A stretch of 64,000 nt of DNA from M3007 sp041392625 (GCA_041392625.1 JAWKLR010000010.1:62001-126000), one strand, 5' to 3'; positions 24,606 through 34,989 are shown, numbered from the stretch's first letter. The notes: generated from the sequence alone by a model not told the origin. A program made the numbers and translations.

Positions 24606-24796
24606 ACAAAACCGGATTTATTTGAAAGAATAAATCAAAAACCACTCCAAAAAACACCCAATAATAAACCAGTACCCCGGATGAAAACCAGTTTCTGTTT
24701 CATGGTAATGGCTTCTTGGCTGTGCGCTTAGTTTTAATTAGGCGCTCAGGATGTTGTTGGAATTGCTCCTGGCATTTTTCAACCTAAAATTTTATT
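24606..24796 (+). promoter_or_regulatory. Long 5' leader of the DUF2167 gene with a mini-ORF and hairpin
   Basis: Inside the leader an ATG at 24681 opens a 16-codon frame (KTSFCFMVMASWLCA, stop 24729-24731). Its end overlaps an imperfect hairpin, GCGCTTA pairing with TAGGCGC (about 24724-24745). A leader-peptide control is possible but unsupported beyond this geometry. Confidence 0.25.
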
Positions 24797-25726
24797 ATGA
24801 AAAACATCTTTTTACCCTTTTTGCTTTGCTTTTTTTACACCGCCTCTTTTGCACAGGAGGTCGATAGCACCCAGCTGTTTCTGGATGCCATTGAACAATC
24901 GTTGAACTATGAAACGGGCACGATTGAACTCGAATCACGCAACGCAACGCTGACCGTTCCGGAAGGGTTTCGCTACCTCAACCGGGAGCAAAGCATGTAT
25001 GTCCTTTCCGATCTCTGGGGAAATCCGGCAGACACTAGCGTGCTGGGCTTGCTCGTTCCCGAAAACAAAGGCGTGCTGGCCGATGACAGTTGGGTTTTTG
25101 TCTTGAGTTTTGATGAACTCGGTTTCGTCGAAGACGACGATGCAGAGGACATTGATTACGACGATTTATTGGCCGACGAACAAAAAGAAACCCGAGAGGA
25201 AAGTAAGCAGCGAGTCCAAATGGGCTATGAAGCCATCGAACTGGTAGGTTGGGCATCCAAGCCGTATTATGATAAAGAAAAAAAAGTGCTGCACTGGGCA
25301 AAAGAACTGAAGTTTGCTGATGCTGAAACCAATACCCTCAACTACAACCTCCGCGTCTTGGGCCGGAAAGGAGTATTTGTGATCAATGCCGTGGCCTCGA
25401 TGAACGAATTGCCAGAGGTGAAGTCCAGCATCGGTCATGTAATCAACAGCGTGGAATACAAGGAAGGACATCGGTATGCCGATTTCACCCCTGGTGTCGA
25501 TCAGGTAGCAGCCTGGACTATTGGTGGACTTGTCGCCGGCAAAATCCTGGCTAAAGCCGGTTTTTTTGCTCTGCTCTTGAAGTTTTGGAAACTCATTGCC
25601 GTTGCAGCGATCGGATTTGGGGGCGCCATCTGGCGGCGAATTACCGGAAAGCCCAAGGAAGAGGAGCATCTTGCAGAAGCCGAAACAACAGCTATCCCGG
25701 ACGAACCTACAGAGTCTGAAGCATAA
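24797..25726 (+). CDS. DUF2167 membrane protein
   Basis: 309 residues. Signal peptide to about residue 20 (ends ASFAQ). The DUF2167 domain follows: ATLTVPEGFRYLNREQSMYV, then LGLLVPENKGVLADDSWVFV and VGWASKPYYDKEKKVLHWAK with KGVFVINAVASMNEL. One hydrophobic segment near residues 252-282 (FALLLKFWKLIAVAAIGFGG) anchors it, then a basic and acidic cytoplasmic tail. The family is found in the bacterial envelope, and its biochemical role is unknown. It is monocistronic with a long leader. Confidence 0.88.
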   Translation: MKNIFLPFLLCFFYTASFAQEVDSTQLFLDAIEQSLNYETGTIELESRNATLTVPEGFRYLNREQSMYVLSDLWGNPADTSVLGLLVPENKGVLADDSWVFVLSFDELGFVEDDDAEDIDYDDLLADEQKETREESKQRVQMGYEAIELVGWASKPYYDKEKKVLHWAKELKFADAETNTLNYNLRVLGRKGVFVINAVASMNELPEVKSSIGHVINSVEYKEGHRYADFTPGVDQVAAWTIGGLVAGKILAKAGFFALLLKFWKLIAVAAIGFGGAIWRRITGKPKEEEHLAEAETTAIPDEPTESEA

Positions 25727-25838
25727 GGCGTTTTCATTTCCAGACGCTTTAAATCACCTGGTCTGAATTGTATAGGCAGCATTTTCGCTTCTCATACTAT
25801 CAACTACATAGTTGCATTCAGCGCAGGTGTTTTAGGAT

Positions 25839-25890
25839 GAGCGTGTTTGGGCTTAAGAGGATGTCCAAACGTAAAATCCCAAACACGCTC
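25839..25890. repeat. Perfect 13-bp inverted repeat with 26-base loop
   Basis: GAGCGTGTTTGGG (25839-25851) and CCCAAACACGCTC (25878-25890) are exact reverse complements. The loop itself repeats TTTGG/CCAAA. No T run follows, so it does not look like a standard terminator. It may be a transposon end or scar. It sits in the 211-bp gap between the DUF2167 gene and the T9SS cargo gene. Confidence 0.75.
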
Positions 25891-25937
25891 TTGTGCCTTC
25901 CCTCTAAATCAAATTTTTTAATACTAAAACTCAGGTT

Positions 25938-28673
25938 ATGCGCTTTCGACTGTACATTTCATTTTTCATTGCGGCTGTGTTTCCGCTCGTGTTGTCTGCC
26001 CAACTCCCTCCTCCCTGCTCGGGTTCCAATTTCCCGGGCACAAACAGTTGTGCGGACGCATGTATTATTTGTGATTTCGCTCCGATTTCAGGCTCTACGG
26101 TAGGCTATACACCTTCCGATATTTCTTCTTTTTGCGGGCAGGTCAGCAACGATCAATGGTATGGTTTTTTAGCGGGCGACACGACTGTTACCTTTACCAT
26201 TACACCATCTAACTGTGAAGATGGAAATGGCATTCAAGCGGCTTTGTATACCGATTGTTCGCTGCCTCCGATTTACTGTGATCCGGGTGATATTAACCAT
26301 GGCAACGAACCCATTTCGTTTCAAGTTGCTACCATTCCCGGACACGCCTATTTTTTAATGATTGATGGTTATCAGGGAGATTATTGTGATTTTACAATAA
26401 ATGTAAGTCCTTCCAACGCGCTACAGGCGCCTGAAGTGGGAGATGTACAGGATATCATCGGGCCATCCACCATTTGTGTGCAGGAGCCACACGTGTTTTC
26501 GTTGAGCGAACCGGTTGATGGTGCCTCTGTTTATGTTTGGACTACCAATCCGCCCTGCCTAATTAATGGGGCTTCCGGACCCTACACTGCGTTTGGAAAC
26601 GACAACCTGAGCGTAGAAATTACCTTGCCCTTCTCCGCTGGTGGGGTCAACGTATGTGTCTACCCGGATAATTCCTGCGATGCCGGGACACCTAAATGCA
26701 CGACCTTCCCGGTTACGCCCTTGATTCCTCCAACCATTCTGGCGGATTTGTTCGTGTGTCAAGGCGACCTGCCTGTCTTTCTTCCTTGGGGCGATTGGGC
26801 CTCCGCACCCGGCCAATATTCTACCATATACCCCTCTTCAGTAAGTTGCACGCAAGACAGCATGGTGATTCAAACGGTAATTGTGCTACCGGATATGCAA
26901 ATGAATTTTGGAGTAAAATTTGTTTGTGAAAATGGATACCTCTCAAGCGGTAATCAAGATTTTTGTCAGTCAGCTACTCACCAAGTCACTTATGCGGCCA
27001 TCAATGGCTGTGATAGCACGATTATCTGGACTCAGATTGAATATACAGCACCTGGGCGGGGTATTGTGTACCACGATCAAAATGCCGATGGGATCCGACA
27101 GGTTCATGAAGCGGCGCTACCGGGAATTCAGATTCTAAGCAGTACAGGTGAAACCGGCACAAGCAATGCTCAGGGTTTGTATTCACTTACGGATATTTCC
27201 CAGGGAGATACCATTTGGCCGGTTGGACTACCTGTCGGATTTACAGTGGAGCCTGCTTTTCATATTTTTGACCCGGCTATGCCTACCTGTTATGATTTTG
27301 CATTGACTGGCCCGGGTGGCTCCTGTTCCGGATTGGTTTATTGGGATTACAACGACAACGGTATTAAAGATAACTCAGAGCCTCCCGCTGTAAACATTCC
27401 GGTTTTCTCCAGCGGAGGCGCATTGGCACTCTCTGGCTTTCAGGGAGAATTTGATATTGCCGTTTCCAACCCGGGAGACACCATTCGACCCGTCGTGCAG
27501 GGTCTGCAAAGCAATCCGGATTTCAGGCTGTATTCGAGCGGAGTCACAAGTGGGTACTGGTTTGGTTTAATGCCTCCCGCTAACAAACATGATCTGGCTG
27601 TAGGTATAAATAACTCAGGGCCGTTCCGTCCCGGATTTAATCAGAACCTAACCACAACTATTGTGAACCATTTAAGTTTTGTTCAGAACGTCGAACTCGA
27701 ACTCGTGATACCAGGATTCCTGGACATTCAGGGATATTCCATTTTGCCGGATCTCATTTTAGGGGATACCCTGATTTGGAACCTGGGCACCTTTGGCCCG
27801 GGCCAAATGACATTCATAAACATCCAGGTATCAACCCCTGTGTCGACTCCATTGGGTGCCGATGTACACATCAAAGCCTGGGTGCAGCCTGAACAAAATG
27901 ACCTGTTTGTTGGAAATAACTTCTACTTGTTACACAGAACGGTCGTTGGCTCCTACGATCCAAATGAGAAAGTAGCGAACCCACCGTATATTCTGGCAGA
28001 AAACGCGGATTTGCGCGAGCCGATTGAGTACATCATCCGGTTTCAGAATACGGGGAGTTATCCAGCCGATTTTGTCATCCTCGAAGATACCCTGAGCTCG
28101 GATTTTGATTTATCCAGTTTCCGTTTTGTAGCCTCAAGCCATGCCTGTTCCTGGGAAATTGAACCGGGGCGTGTGTTGGTTGTGCGATTTGACGATATCA
28201 ACCTGCCCGACTCGTTGAGCGATGAACCCGGAAGTCATGGCTTCTTCTGTTTTGCGCTCCGCCCTAAAGCCGGTTTTGACCTGGGTTACTCACTCCAAAA
28301 TACTGCGGACATCTTTTTTGATTTCAACGATCCAATCCGGACGAATACCGCTACTTCACAGGTGGTTTATTTTATTCCCGATGGGCCCTTGCCAACAGCA
28401 GGAACCGGATTGGGGGTTCGTCCCAATCCGACTTCCTGGCATTTGTATGTAGACTGGTCGGAGCCAGCAGAAGCAGGAAGTTATCTGGTTTTGTATAACC
28501 TGAATGGGCTTCCGGTGCTTCAGCAGGATGTAGCTCCGGAGGATACGCTTGCCGAACTCGATGTGTCAACACTGCCACCCGCATTGTATGTGTTGGCATA
28601 CGTTACGCCCAATGGAATCGAGCACAAACAGGTATTGGTTGTGCGTTCTGGTCCGGTTCGGAGGTTCAAGTAG
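25938..28673 (+). CDS. Large secreted T9SS cargo protein with SdrD-B-like and DUF11-like domains
   Basis: 911 residues. Signal peptide ends near PLVLSAQ (residue 21). Residues 30-155 form a beta-sandwich of the kind found in Bacteroidota pre-peptidase or CUB-like modules (DQWYGFLAGDTTVTFTITPS). A PKD-like region follows, then an SdrD B-like unit (GRGIVYHDQNADGIRQVHEA) and a second (GLVYWDYNDNGIKDNSEPP). DUF11-type repeats follow, then the T9SS-associated segment VVGSYDPNEKVANPPYI. The last 80 residues (GVRPNPTSWHLYVDWSEP to the end) are a type A sorting domain. It is predicted to be exported by the T9SS and fixed to the surface, perhaps as an adhesin; no catalytic motif is seen. Confidence 0.85.
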   Translation: MRFRLYISFFIAAVFPLVLSAQLPPPCSGSNFPGTNSCADACIICDFAPISGSTVGYTPSDISSFCGQVSNDQWYGFLAGDTTVTFTITPSNCEDGNGIQAALYTDCSLPPIYCDPGDINHGNEPISFQVATIPGHAYFLMIDGYQGDYCDFTINVSPSNALQAPEVGDVQDIIGPSTICVQEPHVFSLSEPVDGASVYVWTTNPPCLINGASGPYTAFGNDNLSVEITLPFSAGGVNVCVYPDNSCDAGTPKCTTFPVTPLIPPTILADLFVCQGDLPVFLPWGDWASAPGQYSTIYPSSVSCTQDSMVIQTVIVLPDMQMNFGVKFVCENGYLSSGNQDFCQSATHQVTYAAINGCDSTIIWTQIEYTAPGRGIVYHDQNADGIRQVHEAALPGIQILSSTGETGTSNAQGLYSLTDISQGDTIWPVGLPVGFTVEPAFHIFDPAMPTCYDFALTGPGGSCSGLVYWDYNDNGIKDNSEPPAVNIPVFSSGGALALSGFQGEFDIAVSNPGDTIRPVVQGLQSNPDFRLYSSGVTSGYWFGLMPPANKHDLAVGINNSGPFRPGFNQNLTTTIVNHLSFVQNVELELVIPGFLDIQGYSILPDLILGDTLIWNLGTFGPGQMTFINIQVSTPVSTPLGADVHIKAWVQPEQNDLFVGNNFYLLHRTVVGSYDPNEKVANPPYILAENADLREPIEYIIRFQNTGSYPADFVILEDTLSSDFDLSSFRFVASSHACSWEIEPGRVLVVRFDDINLPDSLSDEPGSHGFFCFALRPKAGFDLGYSLQNTADIFFDFNDPIRTNTATSQVVYFIPDGPLPTAGTGLGVRPNPTSWHLYVDWSEPAEAGSYLVLYNLNGLPVLQQDVAPEDTLAELDVSTLPPALYVLAYVTPNGIEHKQVLVVRSGPVRRFK

Positions 28674-28783
28674 AGCGGATGAAATGGGATTAAAGGGCTG
28701 ACGTCCGTCATTATGTAGTGGGCTTCGTATATCTGGTCAAGTTTCTTAACTTGGCTTCTCAATTCCATAAAAGCCCAACTTCT

Positions 28784-30251
28784 ATGCCGCGTTTACGTAC
28801 CCTGTTGATTTCCGTTCTTGCCCTGTCAGGCTTGTTGCGAGTGATCGTTTATTTTCAGAACCGAAGTTTGTTTCTGGATGAGGCCAACCTGAGCAGGAAT
28901 ATCATTGAAAAGCCGTACGGTGAATTGTTTGGGTCGCTGGATTACGAACAGTTTTGTCCGCCCATGTATGCGTGTACTGTCAAAATGTGCACCCAGGTGT
29001 TCGGGGTGAATGAGTACAGTTTGCGCCTGTTTTCGCTGCTGCTAGGGCTGGCTGCCTTGTACCTGTTTTATCGCCTGGTGCGTCGGTTGTTTGACAGTCC
29101 GATAGCCCTTTATCCCATTTTGCTGTTTGGGTTTTCGATTTATTTGGTGCGGTACCAAACGGAAAACAAACAATACGCTGCCGATGTGTTTTTTGCCCTG
29201 CTGTTTTTGTGGATTGGTTTAGAAAAAAAAATAAACACCTGGGGGCAATTTCTTGCATTGGGAATTGCCGGCGGACTTGGGATCTGGTTTTCAATGCCCT
29301 TGGTATTTGTTCTGACAGGTCTGGGTGGCTTCCTTTTTTACCAACGATGGATTTCGGAAAACAGGGTACAGGGTTTGTTGAAGTGGGGGAGCATGGCCAC
29401 CGTTTGGCTGGCTAGTTTTGCGGCCTTGTATCAGGTCAATCTGAAAGCGAGTATTGGGAATAAATACCTGCAAGATTATTACACCACGATTTATCTGGAG
29501 TTTCCTGTTTCGCTCAAAAACATCCATCAAACATATGCGGTGCTTCGGGATTTTTTGAGCAGCACTACCGACCACACGTTTATTCCACTGATTTGGGCAA
29601 GTATCTGCTGGGTGCTTGGTATATATGTATTGGTAAAAAAGGATGTAGGCAAAGCCTTGCTCATCGGCTTGCCTATTGCCTCCAGTTTTCTGGCTTCTAT
29701 GTTACATCAGTTTATTCTGATCCCCGTGTTGGGCTCTTTTAATGCCATTATATTTCATTTTGATTGGTCTTGGGGCTGAGTTTATTTTTAAAAAATTATG
29801 CAATTAAATGGAGTGAAAATACGTGGCTCTGGTGTTGATCTTGCTGGCAATGGTCCCAAGTATTTTAGGTCGGACGGCAATTCCGTATTTTTTTAAGTCC
29901 TATGAGTTGGAGCATTCCCGTCCGGTGATTCAGGCAATTCAGGCATACCCTGAGAAAGATATTCCGGTGTATGTTATCCACAATGGCATGCCAGCTTTCC
30001 GTTTTTACACCCAATTACACGAGCCGCCATTTGAAATCGAAGCGCCGTTTATCCGGTTTGGTATCTGGTCGGACCAACTGCCCCAGCTCGCTGCCGAATG
30101 GAGGGAAGCCGGAGTGAAAAAAATCTGGATTTTTGACAGCCACACCTTTGGCGAAGAACTTGAACGGGTAACCCGGGACATTAGTCTGATTGGCAAAACC
30201 GATACGATAATTCGGGCATCCAATAGTGCGGGGTATTTGGTGGAGTTTTAG
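28784..30251 (+). pseudogene. Polytopic glycosyltransferase-like (GT39/ArnT style) gene with frameshifts
   Basis: From the ATG at 28784 a membrane protein of about 330 residues reads cleanly: an N-terminal helix, the loop NRSLFLDEANLSRNIIEKPY (the LDEA acidic motif typical of GT39-like enzymes) and several TM helices (FSLLLGLAALYLFYRLVRR). At 29722-29725 CCCC should be CCCCC: the corrected frame gives ILIPRVGLFLMPLYFILIGL. Two more indels between about 29795 and 29822 are needed to join ALVLILLAMVPSIL and the periplasmic-style C-terminal part ending at 30251. If whole, the protein would have about 490 residues and act on lipid-linked sugars at the inner membrane. It is either a recent pseudogene or a consensus error. 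Confidence 0.75.
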
Positions 30252-30295
30252 GAGTAAGAACAAAATTTAAATCAATTTAAAATCAACATATACTA

Positions 30296-33200
30296 ATGAA
30301 AAAAGGGCTTGCACTTTTATTAGTTTCATTCATTGCATTTAATTCAATCAAGGCTCAGTCAGTTGTTTTTGAGAAATGCGGAGAACCTCCCGTTATTGGC
30401 GAATATGAAAAGATGGTACCGGTTTATGATAGTAAAACTGGTGGTTTTGTGAGCCAACCCTATAAGGTTAAGAACTCAATCCAGTTATTGGCTGTAAATA
30501 GTAAAGGCGTGCTTATTGGTGTGCGACCTCCGCAGAGTAATTTTATCAGCAGTTACCTGTTTCGTTCCTATGATCATGGTAAAAATTGGCAGGATATAGC
30601 AGGTAAACTTCCAAAAGACTATGGGATTCCCGGTGTAATTTCTGTTACTTCAATTTTTGCAATCGATAGTGTTTTTTTCGTGGTGGATGGGGTTAATGGA
30701 GGCACACAAACAATTTTTCGATCAAAAGATAATGGGAGCACCTGGGAAGCATTAATAAATACTACGGATGTCCAGTTTATCGGTGAGTGGAATGGGTATT
30801 GTAATACGAAAAGACAAAACACAATTCTACTGCACCTTGGCCATAAAGTCTATGAAAGCACGGATTTGGGAACTACCTGGAACGAAGTTCCTCTCCGGTA
30901 CGAAACGAGTTTTTTGCCTGATAGAAACATTCTTACCACTTCACTAAACCGACCGCTTTATTGGCTGGATGAAGATCAAAGGCAGCTGGTTAGCGAGGCA
31001 GAATGGGATGCCAGCCACTCGGGCCTTGAAGCATTTTCCAGTGCACATGGATACCATGTGCACGATCCAATTTTTATTCAAAAAAACACCTACGTTGGGC
31101 GGGCTAAACCTTCGGAGTCGTCTTATACCCGGAGCAATCCCGGAGCAGCAAAACCGGATATCGCACTTACAAAAGACAGTGGGCAAGTTTGGAAAGTGCT
31201 TGCAACTGATACCGAAATTGAGGATTTGTTGTTTGCGGATTGCAGCGGAGCAATATACGGCTCGAGCTACAAAAAGCCTTCCGGAATAAACTATTTCCGA
31301 TCCAAGAACCTGGGCAAAACCTGGGAGAAACTTGCAGGGATTCCGGATTCGTTTTCCTTTGTTTTTCACACCATTGGAAATGATGGCCGGATTTATTTGT
31401 TCAATGAGGATGCAATGTATCGGAGCATTGAGCCGATTTGCTGTACATCTTCCAATGGCTCTGCAGTTCCACTTCCTGACTACGGAACAACCGTTATTAC
31501 CCATGGAATGATGCCCCCGGGAGGAGTTTACTCGGAAAAATACGATACCTGGACCAAACGCATGGGGACGGCAATTCTAGAAAAAGCGGGATTGGGAAAC
31601 CTGTATCTGTACAATCCAAATTCCGGAAAGCTGGACCTGGTCGCCTCGCGCGGTGACCAACCCAAAGACGGAGAACAAATCGTCTTGTTCGATTGGTCTG
31701 CCGGCTCCCTCGACCCCGATCCGCGTGCTGCCGAGCTTGCCGCCGAAGAATTATTCCTTGCGCTGACATTCAGTGAGGGGCTGCCTTTGGATGCTGTCCA
31801 TTTTATCGGTGAAGGCCGAGGCTGCCTGGTGAATACGCTGGCTCTGGCCCGATTTGAACAATTGCAGGAAACCAATCCCCTCACAGTAGATCAAGTTACG
31901 CTGCTCGAACCGGTTGAATATTCGGATGGGGCCCCTCAAATTAAAATCTGGGGAACGTATTATTCCGAATTGTACAAAGGTGAGTTTGAGCGTACAAGTT
32001 TTCCCGAAAATGTTGCCCGTTTTATCCTTGCCGAGCTAATTTCTGAAGGCGCAGGGAGAATAGATAAAGCATATGGGCATAAGGCTCCCGTTGTGAGTCG
32101 AATGGTTGGAGAAACCGATCGGTTTGTCGGGGATCTATTGGGTAGTACGACTGACCTAAGCATTATTCAAGTGTTGGAAAGCATCGAGGATGTATTTGAT
32201 GCCATGGGAAAGGGAGATGTGCGTTTTGCAAAACGGCTGTTTTTATTGCGACTCCTGTTTGTTGCCTACGACTTTTCGCTTCAATATGATGATTTTAAAA
32301 ATACTGGCCCCATCATTGATTACCCCAATGCCAGGAATTTTGAACTCGCACCTGTTTCCGGACTGTCTTTACCGGATGGGTATACCAAAACAATTAAGGA
32401 GTCGGAGTTTGGTAAAAGTTCGAAGGATTATGGAGGGTATGCACTGTCGCGATTGAATGGAGGCACTTCGGGGCGGACTATTATTGGCGGAAGCCCAGTG
32501 CCCAACTACGATTTGGAAAAAATGGGGATTTTGAATGGAACAATGAAAAAGGCGGCGGTCCAATTCAATTCCAACTACTTTGAAATTCCCGGGTGGGGAA
32601 TTATGAATGGCGTGGTGGATGACAAGGCGGTCTTGCTTGACGATGCAGTTTTTTTGCACACACCGTTTTATGTGCCGGAGGCCGCAACGGCCATTACGGT
32701 TGTAGCCCGCGGAAATGGGAATGTATCAAAAGGGAGGCTGATGATTGACTTATTGAATGCAGATATGCAAATTGTCAAGACAGGTCTTTTTCTAATTAAA
32801 CACGACTATGAAAGCCCGATCTCTTTGAGTATCGATTTGGATCCTGCCGTTCGAAAGTCGGTTTGCCAGTTGAGCATTTCTTTTACCGGTGAAGCATTTC
32901 AAGATGACAAGGGGCCTGCCGGGATGCTTATCGAACGGGTATACCTGACTTCGAATCCTCCCCCCAATACTATCCCTGGTTCGAGTAATACCTCAACCCA
33001 GGAACTGAAAGTAGAGGAGGTAAATGAAAGCCCACAAGGCCAGTTTCAAAATGGCACATTTGATTCACTTACAGGCTGGACTTTTTCCGGCGGAACGTTG
33101 GAATTAATTAAAGGGGCTGGCGCCTTAAAGCCCGATGAGAAGAAACAACCAATGGTGCTTCGCTCGGGAAAATTACAACTGCCAGCTGATGCAGGAACGC

Positions 33201-33517
33201 TTTCTTTTAACATGAATAAAGAAAGCGTGATCAAAGGTGATTTTATAGTTAAAATTCGAGCCTATCCTGGCGGGAAAACAGAAGTAGTTTATGAGGATCA
33301 AATTAGACTCTCTGTTTTTGATAAACTCAATAAGGAGGCTGAAAAACTGGATAAGGTACTGGACGACCTGGACCCGGAAGTGTATAAACGAAGCTTTGAG
33401 TCTATCTCAGTAGATATTTCAAAATTCAGCGGAAAGGAAATCAGTCTGGAATTTGAATACACACCTCTTGGAGATGGACGCCCCAGGCTTTTACTGGATG
33501 ATGTTGAGGTGAACTAA
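30296..33517 (+). CDS. Exported protein with BNR/sialidase-like propeller and alpha/beta-hydrolase-like domain
   Basis: 1073 residues with signal peptide (ends NSIKAQ). Residues 60-385 hold at least four BNR-type repeats (SYDHGKNWQDI, SKDNGSTWEAL, STDLGTTWNEV, SKNLGKTWEKL), as in sialidases and Vps10-like propellers; the Arg triad of a sialidase was not traced. Residues about 400-620 resemble a lipase-type alpha/beta hydrolase: VITHGMMPPGG like the oxyanion His-Gly, and HFIGEGRGCLVN where GHSRGG is usual. The nucleophile Ser position holds Gly, so it may be inactive. The C-terminal 400 residues are beta-rich (carbohydrate-binding style) with no T9SS tail. Its stop overlaps the convergent flippase by 4 bases. 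Confidence 0.75.
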   Translation: MKKGLALLLVSFIAFNSIKAQSVVFEKCGEPPVIGEYEKMVPVYDSKTGGFVSQPYKVKNSIQLLAVNSKGVLIGVRPPQSNFISSYLFRSYDHGKNWQDIAGKLPKDYGIPGVISVTSIFAIDSVFFVVDGVNGGTQTIFRSKDNGSTWEALINTTDVQFIGEWNGYCNTKRQNTILLHLGHKVYESTDLGTTWNEVPLRYETSFLPDRNILTTSLNRPLYWLDEDQRQLVSEAEWDASHSGLEAFSSAHGYHVHDPIFIQKNTYVGRAKPSESSYTRSNPGAAKPDIALTKDSGQVWKVLATDTEIEDLLFADCSGAIYGSSYKKPSGINYFRSKNLGKTWEKLAGIPDSFSFVFHTIGNDGRIYLFNEDAMYRSIEPICCTSSNGSAVPLPDYGTTVITHGMMPPGGVYSEKYDTWTKRMGTAILEKAGLGNLYLYNPNSGKLDLVASRGDQPKDGEQIVLFDWSAGSLDPDPRAAELAAEELFLALTFSEGLPLDAVHFIGEGRGCLVNTLALARFEQLQETNPLTVDQVTLLEPVEYSDGAPQIKIWGTYYSELYKGEFERTSFPENVARFILAELISEGAGRIDKAYGHKAPVVSRMVGETDRFVGDLLGSTTDLSIIQVLESIEDVFDAMGKGDVRFAKRLFLLRLLFVAYDFSLQYDDFKNTGPIIDYPNARNFELAPVSGLSLPDGYTKTIKESEFGKSSKDYGGYALSRLNGGTSGRTIIGGSPVPNYDLEKMGILNGTMKKAAVQFNSNYFEIPGWGIMNGVVDDKAVLLDDAVFLHTPFYVPEAATAITVVARGNGNVSKGRLMIDLLNADMQIVKTGLFLIKHDYESPISLSIDLDPAVRKSVCQLSISFTGEAFQDDKGPAGMLIERVYLTSNPPPNTIPGSSNTSTQELKVEEVNESPQGQFQNGTFDSLTGWTFSGGTLELIKGAGALKPDEKKQPMVLRSGKLQLPADAGTLSFNMNKESVIKGDFIVKIRAYPGGKTEVVYEDQIRLSVFDKLNKEAEKLDKVLDDLDPEVYKRSFESISVDISKFSGKEISLEFEYTPLGDGRPRLLLDDVEVN

Positions 33518-34989
33518 AATTCGGATTTCACCTTCTCCCATTTCCATACAAAGGCAGCGAAGCCCAAAAACAGCAGACTGCGAATACTCCAGAAAAGGAC
33601 TTGGTTATCCTGAGTCATAGGGCGAAGGAATTCGGCAATGCCATACAGCAGGAGCGGAGTGACCAGATAAAATGCCATTTTGCCCAAGGCATAGGGAACC
33701 GGATAAATTTTTCTTCCGGCAAACCAGGTTGCAATGCTGAGGTACAGGTAGCAGAATAGGGTAGCCCAGGCGGCACCTTCATATCCGTACTGTGGCACCC
33801 ACCAAAGAAGAAGAACAAGGGTGAGAATGGCACTGCTGAGTGCGATCCAGGCTCCGGTCATGGTGCGGTCTTTCAATCGGTACCAGATTGAAAAGTTGTA
33901 ATAAATACCCAGCAGCATATTGGCGGCCAGCAGGATGGGGACGACCGTGAGTCCGTCGTGGTATTTTACGCCAAGAAAATATTTGATGATATCCAGGTAA
34001 AGCAGGATAAAAAGCACTGCTCCGGCTGCCACAATGGTAAACCATCGGGTGACCTGCGCCTGGAGTTCGAGGGCATTTTTCTCGGCGGCGTGTCGGAAAA
34101 AGAAAGGCTCTGCGGCATACCGATATGCTTGAGTAAACAGAGTGATGAGCATTGCCAATTTGTAGTTGGCTCCGTAGATGCCCAGTTGAGCACGGTTTTC
34201 CGCAATGGTTCCGGGAAGGATGCGGGTAAGGATGGCGCGGTCAAGCATTTCATTGGCGATGCCGGCCAGGCCCACCAGGACGAGCGGCAGGGCATAGCGC
34301 ATCATTTTTTTCCACAATTCAAGATTGAACTCGGACTTGAAAATCCGGATTAATTGTCCGCTTAGCAGGAGGAATGTGAGGGCGCTGGCCAGCACATTTG
34401 CCAGGAAGATGTACCCCACCTGATACCCGGGCGACCAGACCTGGTGTACCCACTGATGGCCTTGTTCGTCGAGGTAGGGACAAAGCAGCAGCCAGAACAA
34501 GTTCAAAATAACATTGAGGGATATGCCGCTGAGTTTGGCTGCCACGAAGCGGAGGGGGCGTTGTTCCAGTCTGAGCCGCGCAAAAGGCAATTCGGAAAGG
34601 CAGTCAAACGTGAGAATCAGGATAAAATACCGAATGTATTCGGGGTGGCCGCTGTAGTGGAGCCCATCGGCGATAGCAGGACTAAACAGCATGGCCAGTC
34701 CGGCAATAGCGAGGACAGAAAAGAAAACGGAGCGTCCGGCGGTAGCGAAGGCCTGTTCGCGTTGGTCGGCTTGAGTTCCAAAACGGAAAAAAGCAGTTTC
34801 CATCCGATAGCAGAGAACGACCATCAAAAAACCCGCATAGGCATAGAGCTCGGTTACCTGACCATAATCGCCGGTATCGATCAGGAGTCGGGTGTATACG
34901 GGAGTCAGCAAAAAATTGAGGGCTCGGCCGACAATGCTGCTCAGTCCGTAAAGTGCGGTTTCGCTTGCGAGTTTTTTAATTGAAGACAT
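33514..34989 (-). CDS. Polysaccharide biosynthesis flippase (MATE/Wzx-like)
   Basis: 491 residues, 12-14 hydrophobic segments. It opens IKKLASETALYGLSSIVGRA and LNFLLTPVYTRLLIDTGDYG, the signature start of the oligosaccharide flippase family; a later LKDRTMTGAWIALSSAILTL follows the usual order. Such proteins move lipid-linked sugar repeats across the inner membrane for O-antigen, capsule or cell-wall polymers. No other polysaccharide gene lies alongside except the broken glycosyltransferase-like gene 3.2 kb away. A TACATTTG promoter lies at 35012. Confidence 0.88.
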   Translation of the reverse strand: MSSIKKLASETALYGLSSIVGRALNFLLTPVYTRLLIDTGDYGQVTELYAYAGFLMVVLCYRMETAFFRFGTQADQREQAFATAGRSVFFSVLAIAGLAMLFSPAIADGLHYSGHPEYIRYFILILTFDCLSELPFARLRLEQRPLRFVAAKLSGISLNVILNLFWLLLCPYLDEQGHQWVHQVWSPGYQVGYIFLANVLASALTFLLLSGQLIRIFKSEFNLELWKKMMRYALPLVLVGLAGIANEMLDRAILTRILPGTIAENRAQLGIYGANYKLAMLITLFTQAYRYAAEPFFFRHAAEKNALELQAQVTRWFTIVAAGAVLFILLYLDIIKYFLGVKYHDGLTVVPILLAANMLLGIYYNFSIWYRLKDRTMTGAWIALSSAILTLVLLLWWVPQYGYEGAAWATLFCYLYLSIATWFAGRKIYPVPYALGKMAFYLVTPLLLYGIAEFLRPMTQDNQVLFWSIRSLLFLGFAAFVWKWEKVKSEF

